Shown here: positions 21,421 to 33,548 of the stretch, in pieces
Layout of the letters: every line of letters starts with the position of its first letter
How positions within the stretch are numbered: position 1 is the stretch's first letter
From: Ypsolopha sequella
Lineage: Eukaryota > Arthropoda > Insecta > Lepidoptera > Ypsolophidae
Assembly (NCBI GenBank): GCA_934047225.1
Contig: OW203983.1
Location: 434,001-498,000 of the forward strand
DNA: 64,000 bases
Direction: 5' to 3'
Position numbers and translations under genes: made by a program
Notes under the pieces: model-generated
Databases searched by the model: none
Seen by the model: the letters and a program-made list of their open reading frames with translations, nothing else
Told to the model about the DNA's origin: nothing

Positions 21421-23470
21421 GACTTGAGGTATTTTGTAATCAAATATAGGTACAAACTTTTAATTTGGGGGTAGAAGTAGGTTCAGTAAGTACTCTTGGT
21501 AACTGAAATTTCAGACTTTTAGCTTTACCCACAACGAAGATACATGGGGGTTGAAAGTGCCGTGAGTTGCTTCGAGAAAAAGATGGTACGGCCGTTCCGC
21601 GTTTTTTTTTGCGAGACTCGGCGGGGGCACTGCCGTGCCCCCTGATAATAGTATTTTATGTCAATGAGCGTATTTCTCGTTGATTTTTTTTCTTAGTTCT
21701 TAGCTTACCTCTAGATGTCGCTCTCCATGTCACCATAGATAAAATATGTTTCGTAGCAATCAATATCAATGTGGTTTTTAGTTTGTTTGGAATCTGTGCA
21801 AATTTTGTCTTTGATTATGTTGCTAAAGTATACGACAGTGCCATCTAGGAATCTTATTAAACACTAAATTTGATACAAGGAAAAACGCTCATTAAAATAT
21901 ACTTTATATTATTATAACATATTATCTGAACTATTTGTGTGTCTTTTGGCTCCGAAGGAGTGGTTTCCAGCGCTGTTAAAAACAAGAAAAAAGAAATGTC
22001 ATACGAAGAAAAGACAATTTTTTTTTCAGTATTTTATTTTGAAATTGAGTTCTTTAATGTTAAATAATCAAGATGGAGGAAAAAGAAAGTATTCAAAGTA
22101 CGGGCGTACAGTACACTGGCCACCGATCCCGGCTTGAAATTGTACTGATTTCCTTGTCCAGGTACCAATAATACGGTTGCAGAAATTTTTGGAAAATACT
22201 TTTCTTCCTTGGAATTTGTTTCAAATTGATCTTGCTGGCTTCACTGGCTTGTAATGCACTCTAAATAATATGTTTGATGTGATTCTATTTAAAATTGTAT
22301 CAGCCTGCGTTGGCTTAAGGGTGCTACACCAAAAATCTGTTAAATCCATGATTAATGTCTCCAGTTTACCACGATATTTGTCAGAGTAACCTGTCTTCAC
22401 ACAATTTGAAATGTGTAATTAAAAAAAACTGTAAAATTTAACTTAATAATAAACATGGAGTGTAAATTAAAGCTTTTAAATGTAAGTTTCTTAGAAACTC
22501 GGTTTATTATATTTTATGATCGCTTTTAAAAATAATCTTTGTTAAAGATATGAAATTGTACCTTTAGTAAAAGTTCCGAACGATCATATAATATAAGATT
22601 ATGTAATGATCTCTGTTCAAACAAGCAATATTTGAATTCCGCTCATAAATACATGTATATGTATACCTAAATATATGTAGATAACTATGAAGGTTTATAA
22701 TGGGCATTCTCTAGATGGCGCTAGGAGTCGTTTTCTACCGAGTTTTCATTCTTCTCCTGGTAAAATAAAAGTGTTCCGTGGTAAAGACGTCGAGGTGAGT
22801 CATAGAAAAGTGCCGAAATAATACACTGACAACGCCAAAAAAAGGTGGTGTGGCTTACCACCGATAAGTTAATTTTATCTTAGAAAGATAACATGAAACA
22901 AATGTAAGGTATGAAGTAAATCAATTAAATTTCCAATAAAAATCATAAACAATGCACAAATATTCCTATTCCTTACCCACACACGAGCCAGAAAGAGACA
23001 GGCAAAAGGACTCAACAAGAACATAGTCAGAAAAGAAAACTATAGAGTCGCTCATTTGCTTAGTTTAAAGTCTTGAGGCCTCTAGCTTATTTGTTTTCTT
23101 TTTCATTTGTTTAGCAAGTAAACAGGGCGAATATAATCAAAATTTGTAAAAAAAAAATATAAGCTGTTTCATACCAAGTGTTTATACCTACTCGGTCAAA
23201 ATGTTTAAATGTCAATATATTTACCCAAATTGACGCACACACAAAAAATCAATTTTGATCAATATGTTAACATCCGTCTATACTATACAACGTGTTACAG
23301 AAAGGTGTAACCATATTTAAAGACCTTATTCAATCAATGGTATAGAACAACTTTTACTATGGAACAAACACTGTATCCTGAAAAAAAAAACAACTGTTTC
23401 ATAGAAAAATGCAATGCCGCTCGACCGAAATGTATGGAAGGGTAGATTTTTTACATAAATTAAATAAACG
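21421..23470. other. About 2 kb without genes
   Basis: No coding sequence is supported. The stretch is AT-rich with a few short GC-richer pieces (for example ggcgggggcactgccgtgccccctg at about 21617). Several diverged repeat fragments are likely, but none could be bounded. Confidence 0.4.
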
Positions 23471-23595
23471 TTTAATCTAGTCCATGTACTTACATTTATT
23501 ATTTTATTTTTTATAAGATTAAATTTTGACTTGTGAAACGTGTATTTTATATACCTACTTTGGAATATAAACTATTTGAATTTGAATTTGAAATA
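23471..23595 (+). repeat. LINE family A 3' tail fragment, plus orientation
   Basis: About 120 bp matches the reverse complement of 33005-33120 and 51785-51905 (shared gacttgtgaaacgtgtatt and a ctttgaataaa-like end). It finishes in a ttgaatttgaatttgaa tail, the expected 3' end of this LINE family. Confidence 0.7.
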
Positions 23596-23865
23596 AAGCC
23601 TATAGTCTGCTCCAAATGAGCGGTTTTCCAGACTGACCTTGATCAAGCTTTCAGAGGTAAACACAGATGGCGTTACCCTGCTTTCAAGTGTCAAAAAGCA
23701 AAGATTATTTTTTAATCTGTGGGCAGCAAGATAAAAATTGTTAATTCAATTGTTAAATCCAACAACCCCCTTCACAAAGACATTCCTATTTTGTTGTGTT
23801 TATATTGTGTTGTTTTCTATCTATATTACTTACGTTAATAGCTTGGTATTTCATTCAACTTTCAA

Positions 23866-24080
23866 CATGGTCAGCCCATGCGTTGTAGCTAATTGTAAAA
23901 ATATAGGAACACACAGTATAAATAATTACGGAAAGAACAATGGATCTTAGCAATAATACATTTGAGGCATGGATTGACCATAAAAAAGAAAGAAGCAAAG
24001 AAGAAGTGTCAAAATCAAAAGAATCCAGTGTTGCCAGGAAGACATTTTTTGACACTTTTAGTACAGGCTGCGCCATCTAT
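23866..24080 (+). other. Possible THAP-like N-terminal remnant (weak)
   Basis: A methionine-started frame reads MVSPCVVANCKNIG. The C-x4-C spacing near the N-terminus recalls THAP domains found in P-element-like transposases. After a frame change, a lysine/glutamate-rich stretch follows (FEAWIDHKKERSKEE). The rest of the zinc-binding motif (C2-H) is not seen. It could be chance. Confidence 0.2.
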
Positions 24081-24099
24081 TGAGTCGTTCGGTACTACT

Positions 24100-24600
24100 T
24101 TTTCTTTTTTAATTTGACTTTGAAAACCCCTCATTGAGCCTTGTCCACCAGCAGTCCTGTGAAAACAAGATCAAAATCCGTTCAGTGATTTCGGAGATGT
24201 GCGCGAACAAACAGACATACAGACAGACAGACAGAAAAGAATTATAAAAATCACTCATTTGTCTTCCATTCTTCTTATTTAGTGACCCCCTTTCTATTTT
24301 TATTACTTTTGTCCAATGTACAGACACAGCGGGTTCTACTGTTTTATTATATGTATTGACTGATGATGATGCCAAAATAAAAAATGCCTTCTTTAGGCTG
24401 AAAGTGCTGTATGGCATTCGACCATTCATATCCGAAACGATTCGCATTAGCCTAGTACTGTCACTTTTTAAGAGGATATACCGTGGCGAAATCAGTGTTT
24501 GATGGGCGTGGTTTCGCGCTCGCCGCGAGCAGATAATATAAAGTATTACAGCGCAGCTGCAGGAATATTGCCGTTGCAACATTCCACAATTTCCACATAA
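24100..24600. other. Gene-free stretch with dispersed repeat motif
   Basis: The sequence around 24165-24240 (gatcaaaatccgttcagtg ... acagacagacagac) is a motif common at ends of lepidopteran dispersed repeats. No supportable gene. Confidence 0.4.
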
Positions 24601-25855
24601 CATTTATTTATTTATTAGCCAATTTATTCTAGTTTAAAATGTTTACCAAATTTTTACACTAAAAACATGCTAAATACTTAGTACTATTAATATGTACAAA
24701 AATAACAATAATAATTATACAAAAAATAATAGTATAGAAATTACTGAGTATAGCACAAAATACATTATAAAGCATAAACTAGATGTCCATATGACCTTGG
24801 CCTCCCTCATCGATTTTTGTTTTATTTTGCAGGTAAATTTTCCCTAGTTCCTTCCACTTTTCTCGGTCTAGAGCGACATTTATCCAGTCTTTACCAGCAG
24901 TCAACACAATGTCGTCTTCCCAGCGTCTTCTCTGCCTTCCTCTTTTTCTTTTGCCAATCTGCGGTTTCCAGCTGGTCAGGATTTTTGTCCATCTGTTGAC
25001 CTCAGTCATTCTCGCAACGTGACCTGCCCATTTCCACTTCATCTTAAGAATGTACTCTACTGCATCGATTACTTTTGTTTTGTTTCTGATCACTTTAGCT
25101 GGTATTCTGTGACAGAGTTTGAGATTAAGTAAGCTACGCTCAATTCCTCTCTGGCATACTTGGATTTTTTGTAAAATCTCTTTTGTTAATTGCCAAGTTT
25201 AGCAACCGTATGTAAGACAAGGTAGCAGGCAGCTGTCTGCAGCTTTCTTCTTAAGTTTAACAGGGAGTCGGCTTTTAAAAATTTCTTTCATCGACCAATA
25301 TCTCTTCCATGTGTTGCCGATCCTTCTTTCTACTTCTTTATTAGTGCAGTCAACAAAAGATATGACTTTTCCTAGGTAGATGTATTCTTCTACATACTCA
25401 AGTGTCGTGTTTTCAATTGTTATGGGTAATCTTCTCCAGTTGGTCATAATTTTGGTCTTTGTTTCGCTCATTTCTAATCCAATTTCTCTACTGTGTGAGT
25501 GTAAGTCTTGGAGTAATCGGGATAGATCGCAAGCTGATCTCGCGAATATAACCAAATCATCGGCAAAACGTAGATTTGAAAGATGGTGACCGCTAATGAT
25601 TATTCCTTCTTGCCTGTCCATCCATTTAATTTTTCGGAAGATCATCTCTAGAACAGTTATAAAAAGTTTTGGAGACATTGGGTCGCCTTGTCTAACCCCT
25701 CTGCTTATCGGAAATTGCTGCCCTAGCTTTTCAGTTTTAACTCTAGCTGTACTGTTCATGTATATTATTTTGATTACGTCGATGTAATCTTTCTTAATCC
25801 CTTGTTCTTCAAGCGCTTTCCAAATTGAGTTGTGTGAAATGGAGTCAAAAATTCT
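24601..25855 (-). mobile_element. RTE-clade LINE, 5' truncated
   Basis: Reverse transcriptase and C-terminal region of an RTE-type LINE. The 5' end breaks off at about 25855 inside the fingers domain (DSISHNSIWKALEEQGI). The 3' untranslated region probably extends to the ttatttatttatt run near 24605. Confidence 0.85.
24779..25759 (-). pseudogene. RTE reverse transcriptase with one nonsense codon
   Basis: Motifs RGVRQGDPMSPKLF, NLRFADDLVIFA and EYIYLGKVIS identify an RTE reverse transcriptase. A TAA at 25199-25201 interrupts LTYGC*TWQLTK. The frame then continues without a shift to 24779, with KWAGHVARM and RGRQRRRWEDDI, the hallmark C-terminal block of RTE elements. A single substitution (CAA to TAA is the simplest) explains the break. 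Confidence 0.88.
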
Positions 25856-26257
25856 TTATGAATTCATTTGAATACATTCTGTAACAAAAGTGAATATTGT
25901 AAACAAATAGCTAAGAATATATTTACTTTTAAATATTTTGTCTTTATTTATTCATAAACTCACGAAACTCACATAATCTTCGATGCCTATTTTGTATGGA
26001 TGTTCTTATTCATCATCATCAGTATGATCTTCTTCATGTCTGCGCTTCTTAGTCACATCCATAGGTCTAGAATAAAAAGACAATATTATACGAATGTGAC
26101 AGTGGAATACACGTAAGCAGACACAACCGGTATTTGCCGTATGGGCAGAGTTTGCTGGGTAGCTGGGCTGCAGATTTTATTCAAACAAAAGATTTTTGAA
26201 ATTGTAGCCCTTGTTCACAGTTACATTTTCAACATTATTGATAAAAGACTAAAATAT

Positions 26258-26298
<41 letters not shown>

Positions 26299-26419
26299 TT
26301 ATTTTATTACCCCAATTCCAAGGTTTAAAATTATATTGAAAAGAGGCAAATTTGGGATAATACCCCCTTAATGTACTTAGTATTAAAATTATTTATAAAC
26401 AGAATTTTTTACTTTGATA
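25856..26419. other. Gene-free stretch with a short (AT)n microsatellite
   Basis: No gene. A perfect (AT) run lies at 26261-26294. Confidence 0.6.
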
Positions 26420-27709
26420 CGTAGGCGGAGTGATAAGTCTGGTAAAAATCTATTTTGGAATAAAATTATCGCAAATTGAATGGAACCTCCTTGTTCACAA
26501 CTCTTTTGAAGGGCCTAATTAATATTTTCAGCCAGTACCGCCGGTTACTTTTTTTTTGACAACCATAAAAAAGAAGTAATTGAACACATTTTTGCAAAGA
26601 TGGAGAAAAGTGAATTTCGTGTCTTGATTAAACATTATTTTTTGCGCAAAAAAACTATTACGGAAACGAAACAAAAACTTGACAAATATTATGGGGACTC
26701 TGCTCCGTCGATTAAAATGATTCATAAGTGGTTTAATGATTTTCGGTGTGGTCGTACAAGTACAAGTGATGCTGTGCGTCCAGGACGCCCAGTTGAGGTC
26801 ACTACTCCAGAGATGATCGCGAAAATCCACGACATAGTGTTGAACGACCGAAGAGTAAAAGTGAGAGAGATAGTCGAGATAGTAGGCATCTCAGACGAAC
26901 GTGTACGCAATATCTTACACCAACATTTAGAAATGAAGAAGCTCTCCGCGCGATGGGTGCCGCGTTTACTGACTGTTGACCAAAAACGCTTGCGTGTGAC
27001 AACATCGGAGGCAGGTTTGGCGTTGTTTCAACGGGATAAAACTGATTTTTTGCGTCGTTTCATAACAGTAGACGAAACATGGATCCACCACTATACCCCA
27101 GAAACCAAGCAACAATCGAAACAGTGGATTGCTACCGGCGAACCTGCTCCGAAGAAGGTCAAAGCAGTTTTATCGGCCAATAAAGTTATGGCTACAGTTT
27201 TTTTGGATGCACTCGGGGTAATCCATATTGACTACCTAGAGAAGGGTAAAACGATTAATGGCGAGTATTATGTCAATTTATTGGACCAATTTAACAACAT
27301 TTTACGTGAAAAACGACCGCATTTGGCTAAGAAGAAAATCCTCTTCCACCAAGACAATGCACGAGTGCACACCTGTGTGATTGCCATGGCCAAACTTCAT
27401 GAGTTGCGCTATGAGTTGCTTTCTCACCCACCGTATTCGCCAGATTTAGCCCCTTGCGACTACTTTCTGTTTCCGAATTTAAAAAAATGGCTTGGTGGGA
27501 AAAGATTTGGGTCCAACGAAGAGATCATGCACGAATGCCTATTTCGAAGGGTTGCCTAAGTCGTATTTTATGGAAGGGATCGAAAAGCTAGAGAAACGCT
27601 GGATGAAGTGCATAGAGTTAGAAGGAAAATACGTTGAAAAATAACTAATAATAATTAAATTAAATTTACTCCTTCTTTAATTTTTACCAGACTTATCACT
27701 CCGCCCTCG
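26420..27709 (+). mobile_element. Complete mariner transposon
   Basis: A 1290-bp element bounded by TA (26418-26419 and 27710-27711). The left end CGTAGGCGGAGTGATAAGTC and the right end are inverted copies over about 30 bp, with two mismatches near the tip. Length, TA target and a single transposase gene all fit mariner (Tc1/mariner superfamily). Confidence 0.94.
26600..27644 (+). pseudogene. Mariner transposase with one late frameshift
   Basis: The open frame runs 26600-27559 (319 codons). It has N-terminal helix-turn-helix DNA-binding segments, PGRP at residues 61-64, the WVPRLLT linker, and the catalytic triad D158 (VDETW), D252 (HQDNAR) and D287 (PDLAPCDY). The spacing from D252 to D287 is 34 residues, the D,D34D signature of mariner. 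Near 27533 a small deletion shifts the frame, and the remaining C-terminal codons (EGLPKSYFMEGIEKL) continue in another frame to a TAA at 27642-27644. The catalytic core is complete. Confidence 0.93.
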
Positions 27710-27711
27710 TA

Positions 27712-28287
27712 TTATATTAATTTGACATTTTTATACATGTGATGTTAGATTATTATTGTTTTGATTAAATTTTTTGACATCTGTATTGAATTTATTTACT
27801 TTTAAATTATTTATCCTCTTTTACTTTTTTATTGTTTTAGATTCCAATTGTTTGTGTTAACTACATTGTGACGTATAACCGACAGTTATAAATAAATATA
27901 TCTTATGTCTCATGTCTTGTACCATCACCGGGTCCCTGAAAAACATAACCCTCCCTTGGGCGGGCGGTCGGGTAAAATGACAAATTCAAGTAAACAAATA
28001 AACTTTTTGTTGGAAACAAATATTTGGTTACAAAATGCTCACCTTTCTTGATTTTGCTCGAAGTCGGTAGATGCATAATATGCCAGACGAGCTATTTTTG
28101 TCTGGAGATAGTAGTAGTAACTCCTGTCCTATAATTTTACAAGAAGAATCTGTCCCTGAGTCTGATATCAATACATCATCAACTGATAAAGATCGATTAG
28201 ACTTATAAAAATATAAATAAAATGTGACAATGATAATGATGAAAAAATAGATTTGGTATAATGAAATATACAAGGTCTTTCATTTTA
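27712..28287. other. Gene-free stretch; short uncharacterised open frame
   Basis: A plus-strand frame at about 28080-28208 reads MPDELFLSGDSSSNSCP and is followed by an acidic tail and stop. It resembles no family I know and is probably a fragment of an element. A GC-rich motif (ccctcccttgggcgggcgg) lies at 27949-27967. Confidence 0.3.
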
Positions 28288-28358
28288 AATGGAAAGTAAT
28301 TTAGGAGGTGATTCAGTATCGTTAAGATACTGAATCACCTCCTAAATTACTTTCCATT
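28288..28358. repeat. Perfect 33-bp inverted repeat with 5-base loop
   Basis: The arms at 28288-28320 and 28326-28358 are exact reverse complements, separated by GTTAA. The transcript of either strand would form a long perfect hairpin. No target duplication was seen. Confidence 0.95.
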
Positions 28359-29197
28359 CAGGTAGAACTCAGCGAGCACTGAAGAAAGTGAACGAGTGTG
28401 ACAGCGCTATAGCCCGAACGTACAGAGCAGCAGTAGCACACGCGATAACAATAGTGAGCGCAAATCTCGACCTTACCGTCACTTGACGCGCAATTCATGT
28501 AAAAAATCGTAAAAAAATAACTGGAATACCAGACTGAAAAATAATAACAGATAATTTAAAATAAAACGTTCCACATTCAGAGAAACATCGTGGTTAGGAT
28601 ACGTAGAACCACTGAGGCATAAAAAAAAAATGAAAAATATATCTAGTTAAATTTTTTTTAATTGTTTTAATAACACTACTAATGAAAAGCTCGTAAAAAT
28701 TAAAAAAAGGGAAATATAAGACGTTACTTTGGAATTATTTTCTATCGAGAAAATTTTATCCAATTGCGTTTTCCATAACACATAATTTGAAGAATATGCC
28801 CAAGATTCATATAGTCTGAAACCAGATCTTTATATATTGTAGTCGGGTCATAAAATGAAATGAAAAACCCACTCCGATGTCGGTATATCCCCTTAAGGCG
28901 ATATGGAAAAAATAGAGGTGCTTCTTTTTGTGTATTTCATGAAATACACTGAGAATTCTGATAAAGGTCTGGTATATGCATTTTGACTAAGTATACAATC
29001 TAGGGTTTTGAAATTGGAAAACATGTTTGGATAAATTTTCTTCGATAGAAATAATTGTTGAAATGAGGTCTTCAAACACACTTTAGTGATATATAAAACT
29101 AATATTTTTCGCTATCGCCCTGAATTCGCTCCTCTCGCACTGAGCATGTTTTCGGTTGGATTGACAGTAACAAAAATAAAGTTCGCATAGCCTCTTA
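28359..29197. other. Gene-free stretch with a dispersed repeat
   Basis: Around 28890-28950 is the inverted match of 15850-15960 (tatttcatgaaatacac and the cttaaggcgatatgg motif). No gene is supported. Confidence 0.45.
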
Positions 29198-29646
29198 ACT
29201 TTGGTGACGTCGTGTTTGGTCCTAAAATTTACGGCAAAACAGAACGAGCCATTCAAAGAGTCCAGAACGCATGTGCCCGATTCTGTTTTAGATTGCCAAA
29301 ACGATCACACGTTACACCGTTCCTAACTGAACAAGACATCCTTAGGTTGAAAGAGCGTAGACAGATGCACCTGGCACATCTCGTCCACAAAGTCGTGCAC
29401 ACTAAGTATCTGTACACGAAATTCGTATGGGCTAACGACACTTACACACGTAACGCTCGCAGGAGGCATTTAAATCTAATGATCGTTCCAACACATAAAA
29501 CAACCGGTTTTAGAGGCAGCTTCAAATATGCGGCTTCAAAAATTTGGAACGATCTGCCACCACCCCTGCGGGAGAATATTACGTCTCTCACTTTTAAGAA
29601 GCATCTGAAGAAAAATCTGCTTGAAAATCAAACAGATGATAAATAA
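29198..29646 (+). pseudogene. LINE ORF2 C-terminal fragment
   Basis: The translation gives FGDVVFGPKIYGKT, then AIQRVQNACARFCFRLPKR and KYAASKIWNDLPPPLRE. This is the post-reverse-transcriptase C-terminus typical of jockey/CR1-group LINEs. The reading frame is open to the TAA at 29644-29646, but the reverse transcriptase core is absent. Confidence 0.8.
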
Positions 29647-30100
29647 TAATAAATAATAAATTCCATTGCCTGACTCAATATTTGCCTATGGTTCGCTGTG
29701 CAACATTCTATAAATATATTTTTAAATATTCGAAATTTGTTTCTACTTTTAATAAACTATGATGTTAAAGTATCAATTAACGTATTTTTTCTTTTTTGTT
29801 CATTAATGTATTCATGTTCTACTTTATTATTTCTATTTTTAAATGTAATGCGTGCTATATTTATATCATAATGTTAAATCTTTTTTCCCAATTTTCTACC
29901 CGCCAATGTGTACATTCTGCGAGAACGGGGACAAGCTGAAAATCAGCGCTGTGAAGATCATTTTATTTTTCTATCACAGCAAAAGGAGCTTATTCCTTTT
30001 TGTCGCATACTTTTTAAAAACAAATTTCTGTGTTATTATTATTATGTTTGGAAGACAAATAAATAATTTCAATTCCAATTTCAATTTCAATAACAAAAGT
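29198..30100 (+). mobile_element. LINE 3' end fragment
   Basis: The C-terminal coding part of a LINE is followed by a 3' untranslated region that ends in an aatttcaattccaatttcaa tail at about 30063-30095. It is 5' truncated at about 29198. Confidence 0.75.
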
Positions 30101-30198
30101 GTTGAACTACATTCAAAACTATGCAAAAAAGTAACAAATTATCTAAATGAAAATAATTAAATCATAATACCACAATCGGCTTACTGACGAACAACCTG

Positions 30199-30307
30199 CC
30201 TTCGTGCTTGTTCAGTAAATACGTGCCTTCGTGCTTGTTCAGTAAATACGTGCATTCGTGCTTGTTCAGTAAATACGTGCCTTCGTGCTTGTACAGTAAA
30301 TACGTGC
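30199..30307. repeat. 27-bp tandem repeat, four copies
   Basis: The unit cttcgtgcttgttcagtaaa plus tacgtgc repeats at 27-bp spacing. It shares gtaaatacgtgccttc with the 53-bp array that follows without a gap. Confidence 0.9.
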
Positions 30308-32740
30308 CTTCCTACGAGAAGTTTGCACGTAATGCCATACATCAACAAGTAAATACGTGCCTTCCTAAGAGAAGTTTGCACGTAATGCCATACATCAACA
30401 AGTAAATACGTGCCTTCCTAAGAGAAGTTTGCACGTAATGCCATACATCAACAAGTAAATACGTGCCTTCCTAAGAGAAGTTTGCACGTAATGCCATACA
30501 TCAACAAGTAAATACGTGCCTTCCTAAGAGAAGTTTGCACGTAATGCCATGCATCAACAAGTAAATACGTGCCTTCCTAAGAGAAGTTTGCACGTAATGC
30601 CATACATCAACAAGTAAATACGTGCCTTCCTAAGAGAAGTTTGCACGTAATGCCATACATCAACAAGTAAATACGTGCCTTCCTAAGAGAAGTTTGCACG
30701 TAATGCCATGCATCAACAAGTAAATACGTGCCTTCCTACGAGAAGTTTGCACGTAATGCCATACATCAACAAGTAAATACGTGCCTTCCTACGAGAAGTT
30801 TGCACGTAATGCCATACATCAACAAGTAAATACGTGCCTTCCTAAGAGAAGTTTGCACGTAATGCCATACATCAACAAGTAAATACGTGCCTTCCTAAGA
30901 GAAGTTTGCACGTAATGCCATACATCAACAAGTAAATACGTGCCTTCCTAAGAGAAGTTTGCACGTAATGCCATACATCAACAAGTAAATACGTGCCTTC
31001 CTAAGAGAAGTTTGCACGTAATGCCATACATCAACAAGTAAATACGTGCCTTCCTAAGAGAAGTTTGCACGTAATGCCATACATCAACAAGTAAATACGT
31101 GCCTTCCTAAGAGAAGTTTGCACGTAATGCCATACATCAACAAGTAAATACGTGCCTTCCTAAGAGAAGTTTGCACGTAATGCCATACATCAACAAGTAA
31201 ATACGTGCCTTCCTAAGAGAAGTTTGCACGTAATGCCATACATCAACAAGTAAATACGTGCCTTCCTAAGAGAAGTTTGCACGTAATGCCATGCATCAAC
31301 AAGTAAATACGTGCCTTCCTACGAGAAGTTTGCACGTAATGCCATACATCAACAAGTAAATACGTGCCTTCCTAAGAGAAGTTTGCACGTAATGCCATAC
31401 ATCAACAAGTAAATACGTGCCTTCCTAAGAGAAGTTTGCACGTAATGCCATACATCAACAAGTAAATACGTGCCTTCCTAAGAGAAGTTTGTACGTAATG
31501 CCATACATCAACAAGTAAATACGTGCCTTCCTAAGAGAAGTTTGCACGTAATGCCATACATCAACAAGTAAATACGTGCCTTCCTAAGAGAAGTTTGCAC
31601 GTAATGCCATACATCAACAAGTAAATACGTGCCTTCCTAAGAGAAGTTTGCACGTAATGCCATACATCAACAAGTAAATACGTGCCTTCCTACGAGAAGT
31701 TTGCACGTAATGCCATACATCAACAAGTAAATACGTGCCTTCCTAAGAGAAGTTTGCACGTAATGCCATACATCAACAAGTAAATACGTGCCTTCCTAAG
31801 AGAAGTTTGCACGTAATGCCATACATCAACAAGTAAATACGTGCCTTCCTAAGAGAAGTTTGCACGTAATGCCATACATCAACAAGTAAATACGTGCCTT
31901 CCTAAGAGAAGTTTGCACGTAATGCCATGCATCAACAAGTAAATACGTGCCTTCCTACGAGAAGTTTGCACGTAATGCCATACATCAACAAGTAAATACG
32001 TGCCTTCCTACGAGAAGTTTGCACGTAATGCCATACATCAACAAGTAAATACGTGCCTTCCTAAGAGAAGTTTGCACGTAATGCCATACATCAACAAGTA
32101 AATACGTGCCTTCCTAAGAGAAGTTTGCACGTAATGCCATACATCAACAAGTAAATACGTGCCTTCCTAAGAGAAGTTTGCACGTAATGCCATACATCAA
32201 CAAGTAAATACGTGCCTTCCTAAGAGAAGTTTGCACGTAATGCCATACATCAACAAGTAAATACGTGCCTTCCTAAGAGAAGTTTGCACGTAATGCCATA
32301 CATCAACAAGTAAATACGTGCCTTCCTAAGAGAAGTTTGCACGTAATGCCATACATCAACAAGTAAATACGTGCCTTCCTAAGAGAAGTTTGCACGTAAT
32401 GCCATACATCAACAAGTAAATACGTGCCTTCCTAAGAGAAGTTTGCACGTAATGCCATACATCAACAAGTAAATACGTGCCTTCCTACGAGAAGTTTGCA
32501 CGTAATGCCATACATCAACAAGTAAATACGTGCCTTCCTAAGAGAAGTTTGCACGTAATGCCATACATCAACAAGTAAATACGTGCCTTCCTAAGAGAAG
32601 TTTGCACGTAATGCCATACATCAACAAGTAAATACGTGCCTTCCTAAGAGAAGTTTGCACGTAATGCCATACATCAACAAGTAAATACGTGCCTTCCTAA
32701 GAGAAGTTTGCACGTAATGCCATGCATCAACAAGTAAATA
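30306..32740. repeat. 53-bp satellite array, about 46 copies
   Basis: The unit contains gtaaatacgtgccttccta, gagaagtttgcacgtaatg and ccatacatcaacaa. Variants cctacgag/cctaagag and catgcat/catacat mark sub-blocks. The pattern catgcat followed by two cctacgag units recurs at about 30706 and 31926, with the first cctacgag exactly 1219 bp (23 units) apart. Overall 2435 bp with very low divergence, so it was homogenised recently. Confidence 0.96.
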
Positions 32741-33004
32741 ATCTGCATGTCACAATAAATACGCTTAAAAATAAAGTTTTTTTTTTCTATCTGCAAAAGC
32801 AAACGTTTAGTAGCGGATGATTTCGTAGAAAGCCAGGCTGTCATATTCTTGAACCTTTGGAATATTTCAATACAGTCCCGAGTGTCGAATCCTGGCGTGA
32901 CGCCAGACATTCCTTTACGATGCACGTCCGAGTTATAGCAATAATTACTGTTCTCTTTGTTACATTACGTCATCGATTTTTTCGGTGACGATTTAAAGTC
33001 TGCA
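32741..33004. other. Gene-free stretch
   Basis: No supportable gene. A perfect 8-bp hairpin (tctggcgt/acgccaga in one reading) lies at about 32890-32906. Confidence 0.35.
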
Positions 33005-33548
33005 AAATTCAAAATTAAAAATGTTTATTTTGCAAAGTAGTTATATATAATACACGTTTCACAAGTCAAATTTTAATCTTATAAAAATATATGTAATAAA
33101 ATAATAAATGTACATGAACTATTTAGATTGTTTATTTGTTTATTTAATTTATGTAGCAATATATATACGATTAAAATTATAGGTAAAATATTATTATACA
33201 AGGTGAAATCCAATCAACCGCCCGAACCCATACCGGAGACCCGGCCAGGGACCAGGAACAGGTTCAATGATCACCAACCGAGCCCCCAGCACGAATACAG
33301 GCGGCCGACCAAATCCCATCCTATATACTACATAGTAATAGGTTACATATATAAATACATGCCTACCTCCGCCCATTCGATTAGTCTTGCTAAGAAGAAC
33401 GGGCAAGAAACTTGGCAAGATCATGTCTTTTTTTTTAACATAAACTTATACTATACATCAAATCAAATGACTTATATCTACTTTAACCAAGGGATAAGCA
33501 AATACAAGACAGCAGGAATTCAGGTTAATGAAAAAAGAAAAACATATA

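Noticed and set aside
23738..24080. P-element or THAP transposase gene
   Set aside because: Only a C-x4-C near a methionine is visible. The C2-H part and catalytic domain are absent, so it is listed only as a weak remnant.
30199..32740. CRISPR-like regularly spaced repeat array
   Set aside because: Units are contiguous tandem copies without unique spacers, in clearly eukaryotic DNA. It is a satellite.
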